Source: Comamonas sp. BIGb0152
GTDB taxonomy: Bacteria; Pseudomonadota; Gammaproteobacteria; Burkholderiales; Burkholderiaceae_C
NCBI RefSeq assembly: GCF_024809975.1
Contig: NZ_JANUDY010000001.1
Location: 558,001-622,000 of the forward strand
DNA length: 64,000 bases
Reading direction: 5' to 3'
The notes beneath the pieces are model-generated. The model made no database searches. It was not told where the DNA came from and saw only the letters and a program-made list of their open reading frames with translations. Position numbers and translations under genes: made by a program. Each line of letters opens with the position of its first letter. Position 1 is the first letter of the stretch. Below are positions 28,365 through 36,028 of this stretch, in pieces.

Positions 28365-29141
28365 TTATTTGACGCCGCCCTGAGGCGCGGGGTCGGCGGC
28401 CGACTCGTTCATCCACTGGGTCTCGTCTTCGTCGTCGCCCGCTTGGGTGGCATTCTGGCGCAGCTGCAAATAGGCATCGCGCGTGAAGCTGTACTTGTCC
28501 AGCGCCGCAGATTGCACCAGCGAGGTGGTGCTCAACAGATTGGCGCGGGTGTTGACGATGCGCAGACCGGTGAGCGAGTTGCGCACCGGCACATCGTTGA
28601 TGGAGCTGACCACGTTGCCCTGCCAGTCCACCACCATGCCCGCCGAGTCGCGGATGGTCGAGGGGCCCAGCAGCGGCCAGACGATGTAGGCGCCTGCAGG
28701 CACACCATAGCGCGCCAAGGTCAGGCCAAAGTCCTGCTTGTGGCGCTCGATGTCCATCTCACTGGCCACGTCGATCAAACCGCCCAGACCGAACACGGTG
28801 TTGGTGGTAAAGCGCACCACGCTGTTGTAGGTGCCCTCACCCTTGAGCTGCAGCGCGTTGTTCACCACCGACCACAGATCGCCCAGATTGGCGAAGAAAT
28901 TGGTCACGGCAGTGCGCACCACGGTCGGCGTCACATCGCGGTAGCCGGTGGCCACGGGCTCCAGCACCGCCGTGTCAACGGCATCGTTGAAGCTGAACAT
29001 GGCCCGGTTGTAGGGCTCCAGCGGATCGCGGGGATTGGCGCCAGGGCCGCTGGCGCAGCCGGTCAGCGCAGCGGCCAGACCCAGGGAAGACGCCAGCATC
29101 CAGGTGCGTGCGCGTTGCTTGTTGGTTGGATAACGCATCAT
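28365..29141 (-). CDS. mlaA: Outer-membrane lipoprotein MlaA (VacJ)
   Basis: 258 residues. A lipoprotein signal ends at LTGC (Cys29). The MlaA core is clear: DPLEPYNRAMFSFNDAVD, RTAVTNFFANLGDLWSVVNNALQ, FTTNTVFGLGGLIDVASE and the DFGLTLARYGVPAGAYIVWPLLGPS region. MlaA removes mislocalised phospholipids from the outer leaflet and passes them to MlaC. Placing mlaA inside the mla operon, rather than apart as in E. coli, is usual in beta-proteobacteria. The C-terminus is acidic and low-complexity. Confidence 0.95.
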   Translation of the reverse strand: MMRYPTNKQRARTWMLASSLGLAAALTGCASGPGANPRDPLEPYNRAMFSFNDAVDTAVLEPVATGYRDVTPTVVRTAVTNFFANLGDLWSVVNNALQLKGEGTYNSVVRFTTNTVFGLGGLIDVASEMDIERHKQDFGLTLARYGVPAGAYIVWPLLGPSTIRDSAGMVVDWQGNVVSSINDVPVRNSLTGLRIVNTRANLLSTTSLVQSAALDKYSFTRDAYLQLRQNATQAGDDEDETQWMNESAADPAPQGGVK

Positions 29142-29162
29142 CGTTCTCGTTTTTAGCTTGTG

Positions 29163-29642
29163 TTATTCGGCGGCTTTCGGTGCCGAGCTCTCTGAGGCCT
29201 TGCCATACAGGAACTGGCCGATCAGATTCTCCAGCACGATGGCCGATTGTGTATTGGTGACGGTGTCACCGCTTGCCAAAGGCTTTTCATCGAAACCGGC
29301 CTCGACGCCCACGTACTGGTCGCCCAGCAGGCCACTGGTCAGGATCTTGAAGGAGCTGTCCTTGGGGAAGGCATAGCCATTCGTCAGCTCGACATGGACA
29401 TCGGCCTGGAAGGTCTGGTCATTGAAGCTGATGCTCTTGACACGGCCTACCTTGACGCCCGCGCTGCGCACCGCAGCCTGGGGCTTCAAGCCGCCAATGT
29501 TGTCAAAGCGGGCGGTCACTTCATAGCCTTTGTTGAAATCCAAGGTCAGCAAGTTGCCCGCGCGCAGCGCCAGGAACACCAGCGCCGCAGCGCCCAGCAT
29601 GACAAACAGGCCAACCCAGATATCGGTTTTGGAGGGCTGCAT
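29163..29642 (-). CDS. mlaD: MCE-domain protein MlaD
   Basis: 159 residues with one N-terminal transmembrane helix (IWVGLFVMLGAAALVFLALR) and one MCE domain (YEVTARFDNIGGLKPQAAVRSAGVKVGRV). It forms the hexameric lipid channel of MlaFEDB on the periplasmic face of the inner membrane. The C-terminal LENLIGQFLYGKA helix is typical. It lies between mlaE and mlaA with short gaps. Confidence 0.95.
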   Translation of the reverse strand: MQPSKTDIWVGLFVMLGAAALVFLALRAGNLLTLDFNKGYEVTARFDNIGGLKPQAAVRSAGVKVGRVKSISFNDQTFQADVHVELTNGYAFPKDSSFKILTSGLLGDQYVGVEAGFDEKPLASGDTVTNTQSAIVLENLIGQFLYGKASESSAPKAAE

Positions 29643-29683
29643 ATGCGTATCCGTTTCTCTTTTCTGTATCTATAGAGTAGGCG

Positions 29684-30466
29684 TCAGATGCTGAACATCA
29701 TCGCGGTGAGCATGAAGTCCAGCGCCAGCACCGACAAGGAGGCCATGACCACGGTGCGCGTGGTGGCGCGCGAGACACCTTCTGGCGTGGGCTTGGCCAC
29801 AAAGCCTTGCAGCAAGGCGACAAAGGTCACGGTGATGCCAAACACGATGCTCTTGATCACGCCGTTGCCCAGATCCTTGAATACATCGACACCGCTTTGC
29901 ATCTGGCCCCAGAAGGCACCGCCGTCGATGCCCAGCATCAGCACACCCACAATCCAGCCGCCCATGATGCCGACGGCACTGAACACGGCAGCCAGCAGCG
30001 GCATCGCAATCAAGCCAGCCCAAAAGCGCGGCGCCAGAATGCGCTCGACCGGGTCGACGGCCATCATCTCCATGGCCGAGAGCTGCTCGCCCGCCTTCAT
30101 CAAACCGATCTCGGCGGTCAAGGCCGTGCCAGCGCGCCCGGCAAACAGCAGCGCCGTGACGACCGGGCCCAGCTCGCGCAGCAAGGTCAGCGCCACCATC
30201 ATGCCCACGGCCTCGGCCGAGCCGTAGCGCTGCAGAATGTAATAGCCCTGCAGCCCCAGCACAAAGCCGACAAACAGGCCCGACACGCCAATGATGGCCA
30301 GCGAGTAATTGCCCAAGAAATGGATCTGGTCACGCAACAAGGCGGGGCGCCGCAGCACATAGCCCAGGCCCAGCAGCAGGCGCAGCAGCAAACGCGTGGC
30401 CTGGCCTACAGCCACGGCCTTGCTGCGCAGTGCAAAACCAATATCAGCAGGATGCCACCAACGCAT
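29684..30466 (-). CDS. mlaE: Phospholipid ABC transporter permease MlaE
   Basis: 260 residues with about five to six hydrophobic segments. The family signature RELGPVVTALLFAGRAGTALTAEIG and the coupling region MMAVDPVERILAPRFWAG are intact. It is the membrane subunit of MlaFEDB. The start ATG shares one base with the mlaF stop (TGATG), so translation is coupled. Confidence 0.95.
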   Translation of the reverse strand: MRWWHPADIGFALRSKAVAVGQATRLLLRLLLGLGYVLRRPALLRDQIHFLGNYSLAIIGVSGLFVGFVLGLQGYYILQRYGSAEAVGMMVALTLLRELGPVVTALLFAGRAGTALTAEIGLMKAGEQLSAMEMMAVDPVERILAPRFWAGLIAMPLLAAVFSAVGIMGGWIVGVLMLGIDGGAFWGQMQSGVDVFKDLGNGVIKSIVFGITVTFVALLQGFVAKPTPEGVSRATTRTVVMASLSVLALDFMLTAMMFSI

Positions 30467-31326
30467 CAGCGGTCTCCTTTCGAGGCAGCGATGCCAAAGT
30501 CTTCATCGATGCTGGGCCCTTGCACATGAAAGGGCACCGGCCCTTGGGGCAGTGCGTGGACAAACTGGTGCACCAGCGGATCTTGGCTGGCGCGCACCTC
30601 ATCGGGCGTGCCCTGCGCAGCCACCACGCCGGGGCCCAGGATGATCACCTGGTCGGCCAGCTTGAAGGTCTCTTCCAGATCGTGCGAGACGATGATGCTG
30701 GTGAGGCCCAGCGCGTCGTTCAGCTCGCGGATCAGCTGTGCCGAGGTGCCCAGCGAAATCGGGTCCAGCCCGGCAAAGGGCTCGTCGTACATGATGAATT
30801 CGGGATCGAGTGCCATCGCACGGGCCAGCGCCACACGCCGGGCCATGCCGCCGGAGATTTGCGAAGGCAGCAAATCGCGCGCGCCGCGCAGGCCCACGGC
30901 CTGCAGCTTCATCAGCACGATGTCGCGCACCAGGCCCTCGGACATATCGGTGTGCTCGCGCAGCGGAAAGGCCACGTTCTCGAACACCGACATGTCGGTA
31001 AACAGCGCGCCAAACTGGAACAGCATGCCCATGCGGCGCCGGGCCGCATACAGCTGCGCCTGGCTCATCGCACCCACATCCTGGCCGCCCAGCAGCACCT
31101 GGCCCGACTGGGCCTTGGCCTGGCCGCCGATGAGCCGCAGCACCGTGGTCTTGCCACCGCCGGATGCGCCCATCAACGCCGTCACTTTGCCACGCGGAAT
31201 GTGCAAGGACACATCGCGCAGGATCAAGCGGTCGCCATAGCCGAAGGTGACATTGCGCAGTTCGACAAGTGGAGGTTGAGCGTTGGATTGCATAGAAAAG
31301 CCGGGAACATCCGGCATCGTCATCAT
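30466..31326 (-). CDS. mlaF: Phospholipid ABC transporter ATPase MlaF
   Basis: 286 residues from the proposed start. Walker A is GASGGGKTT, signature ISGGMARRVALARA, Walker B FIMYDEPFAGLDP and the H-loop SHDLEETFKLAD. The start is uncertain. ATG codons at 31326, 31323, 31317 and 31293 are in frame; homology to MlaF begins around PLVELRNVTFGYG, which follows the last of these. A 10-bp hairpin ends one base before the 31326 ATG, and a five-codon frame ends over it, so the leader looks regulated. It is the first gene of mlaFEDACB. Confidence 0.93.
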   Translation of the reverse strand: MMTMPDVPGFSMQSNAQPPLVELRNVTFGYGDRLILRDVSLHIPRGKVTALMGASGGGKTTVLRLIGGQAKAQSGQVLLGGQDVGAMSQAQLYAARRRMGMLFQFGALFTDMSVFENVAFPLREHTDMSEGLVRDIVLMKLQAVGLRGARDLLPSQISGGMARRVALARAMALDPEFIMYDEPFAGLDPISLGTSAQLIRELNDALGLTSIIVSHDLEETFKLADQVIILGPGVVAAQGTPDEVRASQDPLVHQFVHALPQGPVPFHVQGPSIDEDFGIAASKGDR

Positions 31327-31350
31327 AAGAGAGGGGCCATGCCCCTCTCT
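31323..31350 (-). promoter_or_regulatory. mlaF leader hairpin with overlapping mini-ORF
   Basis: AGAGAGGGGC and GCCCCTCTCT (31328-31337 and 31341-31350) form a perfect 10-bp stem with a 3-base loop, ending one base before the proposed mlaF ATG. In the mRNA, GAGAGGGG could act as a ribosome site for an ATG at 31340. That opens a five-codon frame (Met-Ala-Pro-Leu-Leu) whose TGA overlaps the mlaF ATG. The hairpin would hide the mlaF initiation region unless opened. The pattern is seen directly; regulation is inferred. Confidence 0.55.
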
Positions 31351-31398
31351 GTAGTCAGTTGTCGCAGCGTAAGCCGTGACGCTTACCGCCTGTAACAA

Positions 31399-31412
31399 AC
31401 ATTCATGAATGT
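31399..31412. promoter_or_regulatory. Palindrome upstream of mlaF
   Basis: ACATTCATGAATGT is a perfect 14-bp palindrome about 75 bases upstream of the mlaF start, in the only AT-rich part of the 238-base gap. It is a plausible operator, but no regulator was identified. Confidence 0.35.
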
Positions 31413-31564
31413 ATTTATATCGCCAGATCGTAACCCAGACCAATGAAGCCCCGCAGCCCCATAGGCTATTTTCTATCGGCAGCGAAAAGACAACGATCCA
31501 GCATCGCACGGGCAGCGCCAGCCCCCTTCGGCGCCAGCGTCAACAAACGTGAAAGCGCCCGTGA

Positions 31565-32347
31565 TTAGAGCATATTGTCCAAAAAGGAACGAATGCGGGC
31601 ATGGCTGCAATCTTCAAAGAAAGCGCGGGCCGGCTTGGCTTCGATCAAGGAACCCTGGTCCATAAAAACCACAGTATTGGCCACCTCGCGGGCAAAGCCC
31701 ATTTCGTGGGTCACCACCAACATGGTCATATGCTCTTCGGCCAATTCGCGCATGGTGCGCAGCACCTCGCCGGTCAGCTCGGGGTCCAGCGCGGAGGTGG
31801 GCTCGTCGAACAGCATGATGTCCGGCTCCATCGCCAGCGCGCGCGCAATGGCCACGCGCTGCTTTTGCCCGCCCGACAGACGCGCCGGATAGGCATCGGC
31901 CTTCTCCTGCAGCCCCACCTTGCGCAGCAACTCCTGGGCCTTGGGCATGACCTGGTCCCGCGTGAGGCCTTTGACGACCATCGGTGCCTCGGTGATGTTC
32001 TCGATCACCGACAGGTGCGGGAACAGGTTGAATCCCTGAAACACCATGCCCATGCGGCGCAGAATGGCGCGCATCTGGGCTTCGGGCGCGTACTGGGCCT
32101 GGCCCTGCGCATTGGTGCTGACCAAGGTCTGGCCCTCGACCACCACCGATCCCGCATCAATCACTTCGAGGTGGTTCAAGCAGCGCAGGAACGTGCTCTT
32201 GCCGGAGCCGGAAGGTCCGATCACCGCCATCACCTCGCCCTTGTGGATATCAAGCGACACCTTCTTGAGCACCTCGGTGCCATTGAAGGCCTTGCAGATA
32301 TCACGCGCCTGCACCATCACCGGGGTGCCCATGTCATTGCCAGTCAT
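31565..32347 (-). CDS. Polar amino-acid ABC transporter ATP-binding protein (GlnQ-type)
   Basis: 260 residues. Walker A is GPSGSGKST, the Q-loop FQGFNLFPHLSV, the signature LSGGQKQRVAIARA, Walker B IMLFDEPTSALDP and the H-loop VVTHEMGFAREV, all of the HisP/GlnQ subgroup. The start at 32347 was chosen because AGGAG lies seven bases upstream; another ATG six bases earlier sits too close to that site. It is the last gene of the three-gene importer SBP-permease-ATPase. Confidence 0.94.
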   Translation of the reverse strand: MTGNDMGTPVMVQARDICKAFNGTEVLKKVSLDIHKGEVMAVIGPSGSGKSTFLRCLNHLEVIDAGSVVVEGQTLVSTNAQGQAQYAPEAQMRAILRRMGMVFQGFNLFPHLSVIENITEAPMVVKGLTRDQVMPKAQELLRKVGLQEKADAYPARLSGGQKQRVAIARALAMEPDIMLFDEPTSALDPELTGEVLRTMRELAEEHMTMLVVTHEMGFAREVANTVVFMDQGSLIEAKPARAFFEDCSHARIRSFLDNML

Positions 32348-32407
32348 TGCCATTCTCCTGCCCCGTTCGCCGTGGCCACTCCCCGCACATCCATCCACCC
32401 CAGCCAA

Positions 32408-33061
32408 TCAGGCGTCATATTTGGCATAGCGCTTTTCCAGGCGGTTGAAGCCCCAGGTCAGCACCAGAGTCATCAGCAAGTAAAAGGCCGCCGCGACCAC
32501 AAAGGGCGTGGTCGTGAAGTCGCGCTGCACAATACCGCGCGCGGCGCGCAGCAGGTCATTGAGCGCCAGCACATAGATCAGCGAGGTGTCCTTCACCAGG
32601 GTGATGGTCTCGTTGCTGACCGGCGGCAAGATGGTGCGCACCATCTGGGGCAGCACAATGCGGCGCATGGTCTGGCTGTAGGACAGGCCCAGCACCTTGG
32701 CGCCCTCGTACTGGCCCCGGTCCACGCTCTGGATACCGGCGCGGAAGATCTCCGCAAAATAGGCCGCGTAGTTCAACGCAAACGCCACGACAGCCGATGG
32801 GAAATCGGGCAGGCGCACGCCAATCACCGGCACAAAGGGCAGCGCGAAATAGATAAACAGCAGCTGCAGCATCAGCGGCGTGCCGCGCATCAGCCAGATG
32901 TAGGCCTCGACAAAGCGCGACAGCGCCTTAAAGCGCGACAGGCGCGCCAGCGCCAAAGCCAGACCCAGTGGCACCGACAGCACCAGGGTGATGACAAACA
33001 GCTTGAGAGTCACCAGGGCGCCGTTGGACAGCGGCCCCAGCAGGGAAATTACATAGTCCAT
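32408..33061 (-). CDS. Polar amino-acid ABC transporter permease
   Basis: 217 residues with about five transmembrane helices and the HisMQ-type motifs: LMRGTPLMLQLLFIYFALP near the middle and the EAA loop EGAKVLGLSYSQTMRRIVLPQ. It is the inner-membrane channel of an amino-acid importer, probably acting as a homodimer because only one permease gene is present. ATG 33061 follows a GAAGG site at good spacing. The ATPase gene follows after 60 bases. Confidence 0.94.
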   Translation of the reverse strand: MDYVISLLGPLSNGALVTLKLFVITLVLSVPLGLALALARLSRFKALSRFVEAYIWLMRGTPLMLQLLFIYFALPFVPVIGVRLPDFPSAVVAFALNYAAYFAEIFRAGIQSVDRGQYEGAKVLGLSYSQTMRRIVLPQMVRTILPPVSNETITLVKDTSLIYVLALNDLLRAARGIVQRDFTTTPFVVAAAFYLLMTLVLTWGFNRLEKRYAKYDA

Positions 33062-33270
33062 CAATGGCCTTCAGGGTGGCGGCAGCGCAGGAGGCCGCTG
33101 GCCACAGGCACGAGTGCGCTTGGCGCCTGTTGACGATCCAAGCCTGGCACTCCTGTCATAAAAATCCGTTCTGGCCGCCGGGCAGCGCCCCGCGCTGCGG
33201 CAGCCATGGGCCTCGCCCAAAAGCACAAGACCGGCACGCTGTGCGGGCCCGGTGCATGCTTAGGCAGTGA

Positions 33271-34083
33271 TCAGTGCTTGATCACGTCGGCGCCAAACCA
33301 CTTCTTGGCGATTTCTTCGGCCTTGCCGTCCTTCTTCATGTCGGCCAGCACGTCGTTGATCTTGTTACGCGTGGCTTCGTCGTCCTTTCGGAAGCCCACG
33401 CCGTAGTCTTCGGTGCCAAAGTCTTCGGCCAGCACAACGTAGTTGTCAGGCTTCTTGGAGACCAGGTAACGGCCCACCACCTCGTCCACCACCACGACAT
33501 CCAGACGGCCTGCTTCCACATCCATCAGCGCAGCAATGTTGTCGCCAAACAGCTTGGTTTCCTTGAACTGGGCGGACAGCTCCTTGTCCTTTTGCATCGC
33601 GGTCACGGCACTGGAGCCTTCTTGCGCACCAACGATCTTGCCTGCCATGTCGGCCTTGGCCTTGATGGGCGAGCCAGCCTTCACGATGATGATCTGCTTG
33701 TTGACCATGTAGGGGTCGGTGAAGAGGATCTTTTCCTTGCGCTCTTCCAAAATGGTCAGGCCGTTCCACAGCGCATCCACGCGCTTGCCCAGCAGCTCGG
33801 CTTCCTTGGCGTTCCAGTCGATGGGCTTGAATTCGACTTCGATACCGGCGCGTTTGGCCGCTTCGCGGGCCATGTCGATGTCAAAGCCCACGATCTCGTT
33901 CTTCTCGTCACGGAAACCCATAGGCGGGAAGTTGTCGTCCAGACCCACCACCAGCTTGGTAACTGCAGCCGCTACGGGTGCCGGTGCGGGCGCTTCTGCC
34001 GCAGGCTTGGGCGCCTCATTCTTACCGCAAGCGGTGAGCAGGGCCGTCAGCGCCAGGGTGGCAACGAAAGAACGTTTTTTCAT
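33271..34083 (-). CDS. Amino-acid ABC transporter substrate-binding lipoprotein
   Basis: 270 residues. A lipoprotein signal ends at LTAC (Cys19), followed by a Pro/Ala-rich linker and an SBP family 3 domain starting TKLVVGLDDNFPPMGFRDEKNEIVGFDIDMA. The motif around DWNAKEAELLGKRVDALWNGLT fits cystine/glutamine-type receptors; the ligand cannot be fixed. A 209-base gap separates it from the permease gene, which often allows higher receptor expression. A palindrome identical to the toxin-antitoxin operator core lies ~95 bases upstream. Confidence 0.93.
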   Translation of the reverse strand: MKKRSFVATLALTALLTACGKNEAPKPAAEAPAPAPVAAAVTKLVVGLDDNFPPMGFRDEKNEIVGFDIDMAREAAKRAGIEVEFKPIDWNAKEAELLGKRVDALWNGLTILEERKEKILFTDPYMVNKQIIIVKAGSPIKAKADMAGKIVGAQEGSSAVTAMQKDKELSAQFKETKLFGDNIAALMDVEAGRLDVVVVDEVVGRYLVSKKPDNYVVLAEDFGTEDYGVGFRKDDEATRNKINDVLADMKKDGKAEEIAKKWFGADVIKH

Positions 34084-34176
34084 GTGTCTCGACCAAAGAG
34101 AAAGACAAAGTAAGAGCACTTGACTTGATTTTTACAAGCGTCAGCGTGCAGGCGAATCGCGTATTGTCTCCGATCA

Positions 34177-34192
34177 CACGAATTTCGTGTCG
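34177..34192. promoter_or_regulatory. Palindrome identical to the toxin-antitoxin operator core
   Basis: The 13-bp palindrome CACGAA-T-TTCGTG plus the following TCG match 20383-20398 exactly. It lies between the amino-acid receptor gene (start 34083, minus) and the DUF3293 gene (plus). A second binding site for the antitoxin is possible; a chance match or another regulator cannot be excluded. Confidence 0.45.
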
Positions 34193-34339
34193 CTTATGGG
34201 GAAAACTCTGCCGGACTAGTCGGACGTCCGCAAGCCGCTACCATGGCTGCCCGGGTGCCAGCCCATGGGCGAGGCATCTTGATTTCACCGCCTTCTATAC
34301 CGCCAGTGAATGATTTACAACACGGGCGCATCCCCCTTT

Positions 34340-34777
34340 ATGACCACCCTCTCGCCCGAATTGCGCAAGGCCTTTGAAGAAACGCAGTACCACGTGCTGC
34401 ACCAGGCCCCCTTTCTTCTGCAGGTGGGCCAAGCCCAAACGGCGCTCAGCGCCCTCTACCAGCAGCACCAAACCGATTGCAGCTGCTTCATCACCGCTTT
34501 CAACCCCATGGGCGAGCTGCTGGACAAGGACGAGAACATCGAGCGCCACGCCCAACTCGGCCGCGCGCTGGGCGCTGCAGGCATGGCGGCGCTGCCCGCA
34601 GTGGCCCAGCACCCGGCCAACGGCTGGCCGGCCGAACCCGGCTACCTGGTCATCGGCATGGGCCGCGACGATGCCCAGCGCTGGGCCGCGCAGTGGGAAC
34701 AACTGGCAGTGCTGTGGACCAGCGCCGACATGGTGCCCGAGCTGCTGGAAACCCGTGTGCCGGGCTGGATGCGCTGA
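34340..34777 (+). CDS. DUF3293 family protein
   Basis: 145 residues. Features shared with the DUF3293 family as I recall it are an N-terminal FLLQVGQ block, CFITAFNPMG, a later GWPAEPGYLVIGM and QLAVLWTSADMVPELL. No function is established. It has no signal peptide or membrane segment and is likely cytoplasmic. An in-frame ATG ten codons upstream (34310) is possible; neither start has a clear ribosome site. The ABM-domain gene follows 37 bases later on the same strand. Confidence 0.8.
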   Translation: MTTLSPELRKAFEETQYHVLHQAPFLLQVGQAQTALSALYQQHQTDCSCFITAFNPMGELLDKDENIERHAQLGRALGAAGMAALPAVAQHPANGWPAEPGYLVIGMGRDDAQRWAAQWEQLAVLWTSADMVPELLETRVPGWMR

Positions 34778-34814
34778 CCCCCGGTTTTGTCACAAGCCTT
34801 TGAGAGGAAACCCC

Positions 34815-35114
34815 ATGCTGTTGATCGTCGGAACCGTCCGCCTGCCCGCCGCCAACCTGGAGCGGGCCCTGCCCGCCATGCGGGCGATGGTAGAAGCCTC
34901 ACGCGCCGAAGCCGGTTGCCTGGAATATGGCTACGCCCAGGATGTGCTGGTGCCCGGGCTGATCCACGTCAAAGAACTCTGGAGCGACCAGGCCGCGCTG
35001 GATGCGCATTTCGCCTCCAGCCACATCCAAGCCTGGCGCGCCGCCTGGCCTGCGCTGGAGATGGGCGACCGCAACCTCCGCGTCTACGAGGTGGGCGCGC
35101 CGCGCAGCACCTGA
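34815..35114 (+). CDS. Antibiotic biosynthesis monooxygenase (ABM)-domain protein
   Basis: 99 residues that make one dimeric alpha/beta-barrel ABM domain. It starts LLIVGTVRLPAANLERALPAM, then EAGCLEYGYAQDVLVPGLIHVKELWSDQAALDAHFASSHI, and its length is usual for the family. Members range from small quinol monooxygenases to proteins with no known reaction, so the activity is open. GAGAGG precedes the ATG. It probably forms an operon with the DUF3293 gene and ends convergent to fghA. Confidence 0.85.
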   Translation: MLLIVGTVRLPAANLERALPAMRAMVEASRAEAGCLEYGYAQDVLVPGLIHVKELWSDQAALDAHFASSHIQAWRAAWPALEMGDRNLRVYEVGAPRST

Positions 35115-35161
35115 GCGCCTGTACCAGCCAGGCGCGCAATGCGGCGAGCGCTTAGCGTTGC

Positions 35162-36028
35162 TTAGAGTTGGCCCGCGTGAAAGCGCAGGTGCTCATCCAT
35201 AAAGCTCTGGATGAAGTAGTAGCCATGGTCATAGCCGCCATGGCGGCGCAAGGTCAGCGGCTGGCCGACTTGCGCGCAGGCGGCCTCAAAGGCCTCGGGC
35301 AACAACTGCTTTTCCAGCAAGAACTTGTCGGCCAGGCCCTGGTCGACAAGGATGCCGGCCGGGTATGGCGGCTGCGTTTGCGCGGCCATCAAGGCCGTGG
35401 CATCGTGCTGCGCCCATTCGGCCTGGTTGTCGCCCAGGTAGCCGGCAAAGGCTTTTTGGCCCCAGGGGCAGTTCAGGGGGTTGGCAATTGGCGCAAAGGC
35501 CGATACCGACTTGAACAGGCCCGGGTGGCGCAGCGCCAGGGTCAGCGCGCCATGGCCGCCCATGCTGTGGCCAAAGATGCCCAGGCGCTGCAGATCGATC
35601 GGCAGCTTGGCGCCCAACAGCGGCAGCAGGTCTTCCAGAATGTAGCTTTCCATGCGCCAGTGCAGCGCCCAGGGCTTGGCCGTGGCATCCAGGTAAAAAC
35701 CGGCGCCCACGCCAAAATCCCAGCTCTCGGATTCACCGGGCAGACCCGCGCCGCGCGGGCTGGTGTCGCAGGTGACCAGGGCCACATTCAGCGAAGCCGC
35801 CAGGCGCTGGGCGCCGGCCTTGGTCATAAAGGTTTCTTCGGTACAGGTGAGGCCCGCCAGGTACAGCAGCGCCGGCACTTTCTCGCCTTCCACCGCCTTG
35901 GGCGGCAGAAACACCGAGAACTTCATCGCCAGGCCGATCTGGCTGGAGAAATGCTCGTAAAAACGCTGGGCGCCGCCAAAACAGGCATGGGCCGCCTGCA
36001 GCTTGAGGCTGGCTTGGGCATCAGACAT
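35162..36028 (-). CDS. fghA: S-formylglutathione hydrolase
   Basis: 288 residues of the esterase D alpha/beta-hydrolase family. It hydrolyses S-formylglutathione to formate and glutathione, the second step of glutathione-dependent formaldehyde oxidation. LLYLAGLTCTEETFMTKAGA, DTSPRG and the nucleophile elbow GHSMGGHG (Ser155) are diagnostic; the C-terminal HGGYDHGYYFIQSF holds the His. ATG 36028 has AAGGA upstream. Its first eight bases overlap the end of the helicase gene. Confidence 0.96.
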   Translation of the reverse strand: MSDAQASLKLQAAHACFGGAQRFYEHFSSQIGLAMKFSVFLPPKAVEGEKVPALLYLAGLTCTEETFMTKAGAQRLAASLNVALVTCDTSPRGAGLPGESESWDFGVGAGFYLDATAKPWALHWRMESYILEDLLPLLGAKLPIDLQRLGIFGHSMGGHGALTLALRHPGLFKSVSAFAPIANPLNCPWGQKAFAGYLGDNQAEWAQHDATALMAAQTQPPYPAGILVDQGLADKFLLEKQLLPEAFEAACAQVGQPLTLRRHGGYDHGYYFIQSFMDEHLRFHAGQL

